Assembly: GCA_033439685.1 (NCBI GenBank)
Contig: JAUEDM010000005.1
Span: 2,480,001 to 2,544,000, forward strand
Reading direction: 5' to 3'
DNA: 64,000 bases
Source: Apodospora peruviana
Taxonomy: Eukaryota; Ascomycota; Sordariomycetes; Sordariales; Lasiosphaeriaceae
Shown: positions 45,850-55,566 of the stretch, one piece after another
Position numbering within the stretch: position 1 is the stretch's first letter
Layout: the number at the start of each line of letters is the position of its first letter
Notes under the pieces: generated by a model
The model's database searches: none
What the model was told of the DNA's origin: nothing
The model's input: the letters and a program-made list of their open reading frames with translations, nothing else
Position numbers and translations under genes: made by a program

Positions 45850-48800
45850 TTTTCTTTTGTCGGATTTGACGGTTCTGGGCCGTCCTACACTGAACGTAGC
45901 TCAAGTGGACGATGTTGTTTTCTAGGTGGTTGATGGCTTTGGTTTTCCTGTTTTCGATCGCGACGTGTTCGTGGTTAGCAAAACGTAAGGACTCAAGGAT
46001 GTGTATTTGGTCTGGTGGACTGACAAGGGATGGCTCCGGGTAGTAGGGGGAGGAGGCTTTGCTTGTGTATTGTCTGTTTTTGGTCCCGAGCTGAGCACCA
46101 AGTGAATGCTTAGGAGTTCAGCTGTCGAATCTGGGGTCGCATGAACTGAAGAGCGCCACGTGTTAATTGTTATAGAATAGATGCGCAAGAAGAAATATTA
46201 TTGGAAGGTCATTTAATGTTTTGTGGTCAATTAAGGGTTGCTGTTGTAGTGAATTCTGGCGGAAATCGGATTTGCCCGAGGCAGCGAGAACAGCGAGGCT
46301 GTATCCGTCCAGACTAACTCCCCTCCAGGCCTTGGCACTCCCTGCACCGGTGGGGCCAAATCAGGACCCAGGCATGCAACCAGGGCACGAAAGAGAGCAC
46401 TGCTAGCCAAATCCCGAACATGTCGAACCTCATTTACCGCACCTGGCTTTCATTTACTTGTACATAAGCAAACCATGGCCACGGCTTATGGCACACTTTC
46501 AAGGAGCCGACGGACCTCCAACCCGTCTCTTCATCCTCCTGATTTTATTTGGCCACCATCGTGATGGGCATCATCTTCGTTGTCACCTGCCCGGTCCCGG
46601 GTCAATTCAGCCTCTTTTGAAATTTTGTCACGACATTTGCCACCTCGTCTGCGGTTATCGCCGACCGACCTCCTCCGGCGCCCGGCTGGTGGATGTACGC
46701 AACGAAAACCACCAAGGGATACCATCGCTGTAAATACGAACCCCAAGACCTTCAAAGGTCTATGGTCCAGAAGACAGCTGGCCATCCAAACGTTCGCAGG
46801 CCTTCGACTAATTCTGGCTCGAGCTGGGGACCACCGAATAAAAGTTGTCGGCTGGTGTCGCTGGGGGACGCGTGGTCTAGGAATTCTCGGCACGGCAGTG
46901 AAGCGTCAAGTGCCATCTGTTGCGACAGCTGTACCGAGGAACAAGACAAGAAAGCAGACCAAGCTCATAGCCGGAAAAGGCCAGATTATTGGCGAACTAT
47001 ATCCCCAAGGCAGCCCTGTTATGGCCGCAGAGACTGCCGTACGTGAAAGAGTCCAGAGGCCAAGGGCACACATGGCCTCCTTGGCCTCCAGGTGATGCCG
47101 AATTGCATAGTTCCCGGCAACATTGGTTTCCAACCACCAACTTCCCCTCCGGCTTCATCAATCAAGATCAGCGAGGTCACGAAGAAGCAGAGAATAACGC
47201 AACTGCGTCCAGAGCAGTGTGAGCGTCGAAAGCCCTCCCCTGTTCCTCAGTAGAGTGTGGCTTCTGTGCGTGTGCCGAACCATACTGCTCCACCAGAAAG
47301 GACAGGCGGTAGGTTCCGAACCTACTGCAGTATATATTGACAAGGCGACACACTTCCCTTGGCCATACCTCTTCAGGAACATCGACCATTTTCACGTCTT
47401 CGTGCTAGCACATCCGACCGCACAAGCGGCGACGGCACCTCCGCCAGAACTGGGTGTTGGTACAACCGCCGCAATGGGGGCAGTAGACGCCAAAGAAGCA
47501 GTCGCTATCCGAGTCGGGAGGGCTATCAATAGGTCGAACAGCAACATGAAGACTACTGCTGACTTAGTTGGGCTGCCTTGAGTTGAGGGTTGCAACGGGA
47601 GAGCTTGGAGGATGTGTCCATGTTGATTCCAGGAATGCCACGATACTTGATCGAGTCTAGCATGCCAGTGCAGGCCAGAACCCTGATGTGCAAGACAAGG
47701 TTTATTTAGCCTTGTTACCTTAAATAGACGTTAGTTGTGGAGGTACTATACGAAGTAGCTCCTTGGTAGTTTATCAAACCTCTTTCGTTCAAAAGTCACT
47801 GATCTCTGTTCTCCGTCTCGAGCTTTTCAAATGGCAGCCCATAGAAGAAGTCCGGTGGCCAAAAAGAACTGCCCGCGAAGTAGAGAGGCTGGCAAAGAAG
47901 CAACAGCTTAACACGGTTCAAACGGTTTCAACCATGGCTCCCATAGTATTATTGTAACTGTCCCGAACCTACCCTGTTGTTTATTCATATGTTGAAACCC
48001 ATCGATCCCCATGATGCGCATAATAATGCATGACAGCTAGTATGTGGCAGAGGGTGGTATATGTGCCTCTTGGTGCATTTCGATCGCTGGAAAAGGTCAA
48101 ATTCCGCTGGTGCGCGCTTCAATATAATTACTACTTCCTGCTCACACATGAACTCACTGCTGTGTGTGGAGCCATATCCCCGCCTTTTCGCGGTGTCCAT
48201 TCACTGCAAGGCAGGTCGACTTAGTTCGCGCCACGACGCGACACCATTTCCAGAATCAAATACCATCCTCCTGTTTCTGCCATTGTTCCTGCCCAATTCG
48301 AACTTAATTCTTCCGTGCTACAAAGCGCAGCCTTGTCAAGTCACACCAGTCTTGCTGGTCACTCCGCGCCCGAGATTTCTTGAATGGTAGATGTTTGATT
48401 CGTCCCCTTCTTAGTACTCTCTTTCAAGGGGTGGCTTGCAGGGTACCAGTTCTTGATTTCGTCAGATCTCTCCAGGTGCCTCTGTGGTACCACGCGTCCC
48501 TCAAAGCCGATGACCTCGACCGTTCCTCGCCGACCGAGACCCCGAATAAACACGAACACGTTCTCCCTCGCGCCCGATATCCTTTCAGAAGAACCAAAGA
48601 CGTAAAAAATGGACAAGGACAGGGCTATAATAACCTTTGGCGAGTGTACACGTTAATCATCGGGCGTCAAGAGCAGGTTGAGGGCATGTTCAGGCGCGTC
48701 ACCGTAGGTCACAGGGGACAGCTCAGCATCACTGGCAAACATCTTCAGGTGCATGGCAGGTCTATCTGCCTGTAAACATATCTGACTGCTACTGAGTTCT

Positions 48801-48987
48801 CAATGTCCCGATGGGGAGGCACTTGGAGTGCAAAGGGTTCCCTCGAACCGTTTCCCTCCCCTGAACTTCATCTGGACCGGTCCCTCACTGGACAGGGCCA
48901 ACCGTCAGCCCCCTTCTCCTCGAAGGGTATTCACCCAGCAAATTTAAGGTCACTAGGTCAGTGCTCCCACAAAAAAGCCCGCCTAAG
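45850..48987. other. Spacer with a decayed gene remnant
   Basis: Around 46690-46770 the text KTTKGYHRCKYEP/KTFKGL echoes TTTGYHRRKYEPKTFEVL near 16720 at both DNA and protein level, so a decayed relative of that unknown gene lies here, perhaps extending to about 47580. Other frames have no support. Confidence 0.35.
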
Positions 48988-49824
48988 CATAAAACCGTCG
49001 CAGCTCTTCCTCGTCCTCTCCCTCTTCCACTTTCTTCAACACCACAACATCATCTTCTCCAGTCTTCCCATTCCAGCTTCTCGACCGCCGTGCAAGTGCA
49101 AAGGCATCGTCGGGTTTGATTTTTCTTTCTCTTAGACACGAGACACTGCTTCTTATTTCAAAACTTCTGCACCACTTCCTCGCCTCCTCGTCGCCTGGCC
49201 ACTGGGCCAGTCCTCCTCTGGCTGGAAGGACCCTCGTCCGCTACTGTAGGTACCCATGTACCTTTCCTTCCACCTTCTTTCCCTCCTCGCTGTTGCTGGG
49301 CCCACCTCCCTGTCCCTCGACTTCGAGCGGCCGCCCCACTTCCACCCTGCCGCCCTCGACTATTTCTTCCACTTGCTTCCACCCTCCTACCTCTTCGAGT
49401 TCCTACTCCTACACAAACCCAAACCACTTCACCCTCTACATCTTCGTCTGCCTCTACACCTCTCATTCTTTCTTGCACACCGCAGCACTCATCATCATCG
49501 TCTTCATCGTCATCATCTTCTCCCTTCCCCAGCCGCCGATCGCCAGTCACGGTTGTGCAGCCTTCTCTGGCTTCGTCCTCTCTCTCACTCCCAAAAAGGT
49601 TGGTCACGACCTTTGCACATACTACTTCTGCTTTTCCTCCTCCTCGCGGCTCTTGCACCAGTCATCATCACCTTCGTCTTTTTCTGCAAGCTGCAAATTT
49701 CCTTATCCCCCAGCAGCACACGTCCTCTTGTCAGTTTTGGTGGCCTTGGGCCTTTTTGGCGCTTGGCCCAGTGGGCAGACGCGTCTAGCACCTACCATCA
49801 CCTCCCCTCCCTCCCCCCCCTTCC

Positions 49825-49848
49825 AAAAAAAAAAAAAAAAAAAAAAAA
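49825..49848. repeat. A24 homopolymer in a pyrimidine-rich stretch
   Basis: Twenty-four A residues directly after a C-rich run (CCTCCCTCCCCCCCCTTCC). It stands out in an otherwise T/C-rich leader. Confidence 0.95.
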
Positions 49849-50157
49849 CTCTCAAAAGGACGTTGCCCACACTATTTTTTTATTTTTGCACCTTCCACCT
49901 CCCACTCCCACTCTTCGTGTCCCAGATTCAACCTCTTCCATTCTCGCACGTCATCCTCACCACCATCCCTCTTCTTCTTCATCAGCACCAGAAAGCAGCT
50001 GATCACCACATCCGACATGATCGCAGTTTCTTTCTCTTCCTTTGGTCGCGCGTCACCAAGATCAAGTCGTCATCAACGTCCCGCCTTCGCCAAGCGACAG
50101 CATCTTCAAGGTAAGCAAATCATTTCATTCCTCATCTTCACTTTTCCCTTTCTTCTC

Positions 50158-50274
50158 ATGATGATCTATTTTTTCTGCGAGCACAATTCATGGTACACAC
50201 GTGCGATGATTACATACCATTGAATTAAGCAAGCACAGTTGGTAAAGGGGGTTGGAAACACGAACCTGATCTGA
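50158..50274 (+). ncRNA. Weak box C/D snoRNA candidate
   Basis: It lies inside the intron 50111-50345 (GTAAGC ... TGCTAACA ... CCCAG). C box ATGATGA at 50158-50164 and D box CTGA at 50271-50274. The terminal stem is poor (TCTC against CGGG), so I rate it lower than the others. Confidence 0.35.
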
Positions 50275-50550
50275 CGGGCAGCACATCAAATCATCATCCT
50301 TCTCCTGTCTTCCCATTAATTATTGCTAACACGTCTCTATCCCAGAATTTGCTTCGGTCGCCATCCTCGCAACATTGTTTCCTCTCCTTCACACATCTGC
50401 CTGAAAGGACAGCGCCTTGGTACACCTGCTCTCATTTTCTGTTTTCATTCACCTCAACGTTCTTCAACACCATCATCACCTTTTTGCCTTCACATTTTCT
50501 GCATTCAAAATTTCTGTACCTTTATTCCCCATTTCATCCATCTTTTTTGC

Positions 50551-52200
50551 GGGCAAGGACGAGATCAGCTGCTAGGTCTGCTCTTCTCCAGCCAGCTTCT
50601 GCTTTCCTTCTGTTTTCCGGCGGGCACGGATGAGATGACTGCGACGACTTTCGTGCATCTTCATTCTGCCATTCTGCCATTTTATTTCTTTCTGTCTTCC
50701 CTTTCGTATTTCAAGTGGGCAAGGACGAGACGGACTACTAGCCAGTTCCTCTCTAGCCCCCATTACCTCCTATCCTCACCAAGCTGCACAGAGGTAGTCC
50801 CTCACTGAGACAGTCCCTCACTGAGACAGTCCCTCACGAGGTAGTCCCTTGTTGAGGATGTTGTCCCACTCAGCAATCACCCATTCCTCACAATACAGGT
50901 AGCGCCTCAACTCCGAAGGAGTCCCTCTGAGGATGTTCTTCGTGGAGATCCTTTCCCAATCCATCATCCATCTATATATTCTTCGAGGGTTTTCGGGGTT
51001 GATCACGGTCAATGATGAAAAGACATGTTCTGCGGACAGACATGTTGACACCAGTCTCTGAGGCCGATTCTTCTTTAACTTTCCTTTTCTATCATTTACT
51101 TTTTTATTTCCCAGTTCCTTTTTATGGCGCGCTCACACGGTCTGGTTCTGATTTCTTTTCATTTTCGCCTCCGGCGTCTCTTCCCTGGGCGAGGACGTGA
51201 GACTTCCAGGCGGTTGTTCTCCCTAGCCTGGACCATCTCTGAGCCCACTTGGCAATGACGGAGTGGCTACTAAGTGATGGTGCCATTGAATCTGCGAAAC
51301 ATTTCATTTTGTCTTTTCCTATTGTCTTCTTTCTCATTGCTCGAGCTTTTGCCTGGGCGAGGACGGGAGACTGCCAAGCGGTTGTTTTCCCTAGCCTGGG
51401 GCGGCATTTGCCAAACATTTCTTTCTATGTTTTCTTGCTTCTTTCTTTGCCTGCTTCTTTCCTGGGCGAGGACGAGAAGCTTCCAGTGGTTGTTCTTCTC
51501 TAGCCTGGGGCAGCATGTGTGGATCATTTCATTCTATCTTTTCCTATTGTCTGCTTTCTCATCCCTCGAGCTCTTTCCTTGGGCGAGGACGAGAGGCTTC
51601 CAAGTGTTTGCTTCTCTAGCCCGGGGTGACATGTGCGAATCACTTCTTTCTGTCTTTTTCTTGCTTCTTTCCCTGGGCGAGGACGAGAGGCCCCCAAGTG
51701 GCTGTCTTCTCTCGCCTGGGGCGGCATGTGCGAAACACCTCTTTTCTTTTGTTTTCTTTTCTTTCTGTCTATTCTGGCTTCCTTCTTGGGTTGATTTGGT
51801 TATTTCTTTTGGTTGTTTCTATTGGTTATTTCCTTTTGGTTGTTTCTATTGGTTATTTCCTTTTGGTTATTTCTTTTGGTTATCTTTCTTTGGATACTGT
51901 GGTTGTTGGTTTACTTTCATTTGCTTCTGTCTGTGTCTATATCTTTGCTTGCATTATTCTTTTTCTTTTTTGTTTTCTGGGGGTTTTTTTTTTCGGGCGA
52001 GGACGAGATCCTGCCAGCGCAGTTTTCTCCAGCCTGTTTTTTTTTTGTTGGCAATGATTAATGTTGGGCCAAGTGGCACCATCTCCGAGCCTACGGACAA
52101 TGAAGGGATGCCGTCAAGTGATGGGACTTTATGAGCCTGTGGACGAGGACGAATCGTCATTAAGTGGTGGTCGTTCCGAGTCTGCGGGGGGGTTGTCCGG
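50551..52200 (+). repeat. Array of about ten GC-rich hairpin repeats with T-rich spacers
   Basis: A unit with the core GGGCGAGGACGAGA recurs at 50551, 50622, 50717, 51187, 51355, 51464, 51581, 51675, 51995 and 52139, followed about 10-15 bases on by AAGTGGT/AAGTGTT and then TTCTCTAGCCTGGGGC. Outer arms GGGC/GCCC or GGCGAG/CTCGCC and inner arms GAGAGGC/GCTTCTC can pair, giving a stem-loop of about 48 bases. Spacers are T/C-rich and vary from about 50 to 450 bp. Related but more diverged units start at 51237 and 52081 (GAGCC...CAAGTGATGG). I know no family that matches. Confidence 0.75.
51006..51066 (+). ncRNA. Box C/D snoRNA candidate, 61 nt
   Basis: C box ATGATGA (51012-51018), D box CTGA (51058-51061), and a five-pair terminal stem CGGTC/GGCCG. 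The length is typical of compact guide RNAs. It belongs to none of the repeated family below. Confidence 0.6.
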
Positions 52201-52619
52201 GTGCTCCTGGGCACCTCTCCGTGGATACAATATGAGGGCAATTTTACATGATTCACCTATGTCAATTTGGTAAGTCGTCAATCTGTTCTTTCATCAACCC
52301 TGAACTTCACCAATATGCCTGGTTGAAACAGGGAATTTGACGCGTTTGAGACCGGATTTTCCTCCCTCAACTTTCCGCCTTCGATCGTTCTCCCTCGGTC
52401 CTCCTCCTTCCAGTTCAGCTCATCCGTGAACAAGAGATACCTACTTGGAGCGGGAACTTGAGCAAGATTTTGCTTATATTCAACATGGAAAAAGAGACGG
52501 GCATACAAGAAAGAGACGGACACACACATAACACACACATGGACTGGGAGCAAACTGCCAGACCACAGAGACATTTTCCGAGGTGAGCCAGTGTGTTTCC
52601 TTCAATGCACGGATTCATC

Positions 52620-52778
52620 GAGCCAATGATGATAAATGTGGGCTGGGCTAGCATTTCGCTCCCAGTGCCAACGAGACGTTTGCTTTCAGTGGCGCGGTAC
52701 ACGTCCAAGAAAGATTGCAACACGCTCTGGCATTTGAGGTGGAGGGTACACCACCAAGTCAAACCCACTCTGAGGCTC
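52620..52778 (+). ncRNA. Box C/D snoRNA, family member 1
   Basis: It lies in the intron 52270-52844. Terminal stem GAGCC/GGCTC, C box ATGATGA (52626-52632), D box CTGA (52770-52773). It contains TTTGCTTTCAGTGG and GGTACACCAC, shared with members 2-7. At 159 nt it is the longest member. Confidence 0.7.
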
Positions 52779-52940
52779 ATACCTTTGACGATTTCCCCGT
52801 GACATTGTGTTCTTTTCATTTGGACTAATGCTCATTCCGTTCAGGTCATCTTCATCCATTCGCACCCATGCATATTGGTCGACTTCTTTTCTCAAGGTAA
52901 GCCCATTTCCTTTTCTCGTTGTCATTGCAAATAACACTTC

Positions 52941-53091
52941 GGCCGATGATGAATGGTAAACAAACCTTATGAGTTCAAAGGACTGGCTACCTTGAGATCA
53001 GAGGATTTTACCTTGCCGCGTGACTCTCAATGTGGAGGTACTAGCACAGAGAGCTTGTGGGACAGACGGCACGCAAACGCATTCTGAGGCC
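52941..53091 (+). ncRNA. Box C/D snoRNA, unrelated to the repeated family
   Basis: It lies in the intron 52897-53159. Stem GGCC/GGCC, C box ATGATGA (52946-52952), D box CTGA (53084-53087). The interior does not share the GGTACACCAC element. Confidence 0.7.
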
Positions 53092-53357
53092 AGGCTCAAC
53101 ACTTTCGGTCTTTTCCTTCGCTACCTTGTCACGATTCACCTGCTAACAACCAATCATAGCTTCAAGTTCTTTCTCCGTCCATGACCGTGACACCACCGGC
53201 CGATTCCGCCCGCATCTCTGCATCAGCCTCTCCACCGGCCTCTATCCAGCTCATCAGGCTGTCAGCGCACCAGTCTCTCTTTCTCGCTCGATGTGTGTAT
53301 GTCATAACCTCGGTAGGTTATTTCTATCTTTCCCCAGTCACTCGCCCAGATATTCCA

Positions 53358-53440
53358 GCCAATGATGAGGCATTTGCTTTCACCTGGGCGGTACACTCAC
53401 TGAGATTACAATATGCTGTGGGATCGGCCTACTCTGAGGC
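53358..53440 (+). ncRNA. Box C/D snoRNA, family member 2
   Basis: It lies in the intron 53313-53531. Stem GCC/GGC, C box ATGATGA (53362-53368), D box CTGA (53434-53437). Interior TTTGCTTTCACCTGGGCGG and GGTACACTCAC. At 83 nt it is the shortest of the family. Confidence 0.7.
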
Positions 53441-53615
53441 ATACACCAAAACTTGATTTCTTCAGCCCAGCCCTTGTTTTCACTTCCCTGTTGATCAGCT
53501 GTTAATTAACCTCGGTCTTCTTCTGTTTCAGATATGTGGCAGATCTTCTCGGTTGGGGCCTTCATCATCCTTTCCTCCGGTAAGTTCAATCATCATTCTT
53601 TCATTGCCCAAACTC

Positions 53616-53722
53616 GCCGGTGATGAGCAAGCAGTCTGCTTTCAGTGGCCAGGTACACCACCGCGATTGAGACTCGCTTTGGAGTGTGCATGGTACACCA
53701 CAAGAAATCCCAGTTCTGAGGC
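53616..53722 (+). ncRNA. Box C/D snoRNA, family member 3
   Basis: It lies in the intron 53580-53955. Stem GCC/GGC, C box GTGATGA (53620-53626), D box CTGA (53716-53719). Two copies of GGTACACCAC are present inside. Confidence 0.72.
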
Positions 53723-54040
53723 TCTCCTGCTCTCAAGTTTTGCACAGTTTCCCGGTTTACCAATGGCTAATGGTTGTATCAGGCCTTGTTTCTCTTGGCA
53801 TCTTTCTATCTGCGTCAGGGGCGCAATCTGGAACCAATCGACCACGAGGTATCTGGTGTTCCACGACTCGGAAAGATGCAAGTCAGCAAGCTGTTCAGTA
53901 TTCCTGTTCTGATTTGCTGTTGGATTGATCAATCGCTAACATTTCAACTCGCCAGATTTCTCTCTCCGACACGTCACTCACGAGCCATACCCGCTTGTCC
54001 TTGGTAAGCTACTTTTCCTGCCCATGACCTTCAATTCTTA

Positions 54041-54149
54041 TGCCAATGATGATTCAGCAATTGCTTTCTCTTGCTTGGTACACAAGTTGATTGAACGTGC
54101 TGTGGGATCAATGTGGCTGGTACACCACGAGATATCCCAGTCTGAGGCA
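54041..54149 (+). ncRNA. Box C/D snoRNA, family member 4
   Basis: It lies in the intron 54004-54208. Stem TGCC/GGCA, C box ATGATGA (54046-54052), D box CTGA (54142-54145). Shared interior TGCTGTGGGATC and GGTACACCACGAGAT. Confidence 0.75.
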
Positions 54150-54297
54150 GCTTCTGGTTTCGCTACGTTTTGGTTGCTGTTGAATTGATCAGTCGCTTAC
54201 AGCTCCAGATATCTCTTCCCGATACTTGAATCACGCGAGCTATACTATTACTTTATTATCCTGGATAAACTATCTTTCCACACGTGTCGCAGTTTCA

Positions 54298-54403
54298 TGC
54301 CAGTGATGATACAGAGTTACCTTCTCTCAGTGGGTACCTGAGAAGATTGAACACCTGTGGGGTGATCGAGTGGCGGTACACCACAAAAAATCCCTCTGAG
54401 GCA
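54298..54403 (+). ncRNA. Box C/D snoRNA, family member 5
   Basis: Stem TGCC/GGCA, C box GTGATGA (54303-54309), D box CTGA (54396-54399), interior GGTACACCACAAAAAAT. The splice sites around this unit are degenerate (GATAAA for GTAAGC; GG for the acceptor AG), so its release may differ from that of its neighbours. Confidence 0.7.
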
Positions 54404-54541
54404 AACCTTTTGGGTCTTTTTCATTAATTTTATGTTTAATTCATCAGTCGCTAACAGTCCGCCGGATCTCATCAAACACCCATCACAAATGGCTGGTATC
54501 TGCTTGCCCGGGTAAGGACTTTTCCGCACATGGCACTTTAA

Positions 54542-54647
54542 TGCCGATGATGATCAGACAGCTGCTTTCTCTGAGTTGGTACCTAAGTTGATTTAGCATG
54601 CCATGGGATGTGGGCGGGTACACCACAAAACATCTCACTCTGAGGCA
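54542..54647 (+). ncRNA. Box C/D snoRNA, family member 6
   Basis: It lies in the intron 54512-54708. Stem TGCC/GGCA, C box ATGATGA (54547-54553), D box CTGA (54640-54643), an internal CTCTGAG as possible D' box, and GGTACACCACAAAAC. Confidence 0.75.
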
Positions 54648-54866
54648 CATCCTCTGCGTCTTTTTTCCTTATTTCTGGAGCATTGGCCAGTCATTAACAG
54701 CTTGCCAGGTCTGTTTCTCTCCGACACTGAACTCATGGAAGCCATACTTGCTTATCTGGGGGTGTGGGAGTTTCGGTTTGCCGGGAATGACTGGTGACGG
54801 ACGACATGTCACAGGCCTCAAACCGCCAACTATCCTGGGTAAGCTATCTACACTTCGAATTTTCAT

Positions 54867-54971
54867 TGCCGATGATGATTAAGGCAGCTCTCTTAGCGGG
54901 TACCTAAGAACACTGAGCATGCTGTGGGATGATTTGGGCGGGTACACCACGAAATATTTCACTCTGAGGCA
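54867..54971 (+). ncRNA. Box C/D snoRNA, family member 7
   Basis: It lies in the intron 54839-55036. Stem TGCC/GGCA, C box ATGATGA (54872-54878), D box CTGA (54964-54967), interior GGTACACCACGAAAT. It is most similar to member 6. Confidence 0.75.
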
Positions 54972-55399
54972 CACCCCTTGGATCTTTTTCCTTCCTTCGC
55001 CGTTGCATGGCCAGCTGCTAATTTAATTGATGTCAGTATATGTTCGCCAGCATCCCAGGCCCACATACCTCCCCTCTCTCAAAGCCACTGAGGTTGCTGG
55101 ATCGTTTGTTCCACTGCAGACGTTTGCCCTTGGACCTAGGCTTGCCTTTCTTTGACTCCCTTCATTGCTTGGAGCAATTTAGGACTGGAAACGGCGAAGT
55201 TCCGCGGAGGGAAGGTCCGAGTTTAGTTGGACAGGCCTCGGCACATTATCATCGCCCACTTTTTCGAAGCCATCTTTCAACACTGGTCACTTCCAGCAAG
55301 TCATCTTTCTCTGGGAGAAGGCATTCGAAACCTTCCTGTCAGCCGACTTCATCTCAAAGGTAAGCCTAGCTGGTTTACTTACCTAGCAAACCTGACCCA

Positions 55400-55498
55400 C
55401 TCGGTGATGACATCAAGAACGGATATCTGACAGGACCTCTCTGGTTGGGCAAGCAGCCGCTAGCGTCCTTGGTGATGGAACGATCAAGTGTCTGAGGG
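55400..55498 (+). ncRNA. Box C/D snoRNA with C, D', C' and D boxes
   Basis: C box GTGATGA (55404-55410), D' CTGA (55427-55430), C' TGATGG (55473-55478), D CTGA (55492-55495), stem CTC/GGG. It follows the donor GTAAGC at 55360. The guide stretches next to D' (AAGAACGGATAT) and D (CGATCAAGTGT) are well defined and unrelated to the repeated family. I could not identify an rRNA target from memory. Confidence 0.65.
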
Positions 55499-55566
55499 CG
55501 GCCCCAAATACGAGTTTGTGTGTTGTTGTGGATTATGGGTTGCCAATAATACATGGACAGTTCCAG

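Larger units (their letters stand above)
48988..55566 (+). ncRNA. Spliced non-coding snoRNA host gene (inferred)
   Basis: The plus strand has a TATA-like CATAAAA at 48988, then about 1 kb of T/C-rich leader and a chain of strong splice signals with no conserved frame. Introns that I can place: 50111-50345, 52270-52844, 52897-53159, 53313-53531, 53580-53955, 54004-54208, 54512-54708, 54839-55036 and 55360-55566. Several exons are only 48-52 nt. Exons at 53956, 54209 and 54709 are similar to each other (TCTCTCCGACAC type), so exon-intron units were duplicated in tandem. Almost every intron holds one box C/D RNA. One unit (54209-54511) has lost its donor and acceptor. The ends of the transcript are guesses. 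Intronic snoRNAs in non-coding hosts are known from filamentous fungi; this particular locus is not one I recognise. Confidence 0.65.

Noticed and set aside
49116..50114. 332-codon plus-strand frame rich in Ser, Pro, Phe and Leu
   Set aside because: It reads a T/C-rich leader including an A24 run coding a Lys block; several overlapping frames are equally open, and it ends at a splice donor. Not a protein gene.
50787..50850. Short tandem GACAGTCCCTCACTGA units as a possible CRISPR-like array
   Set aside because: Only two to three units without spacers, in a eukaryotic genome. No CRISPR array is present in the window.
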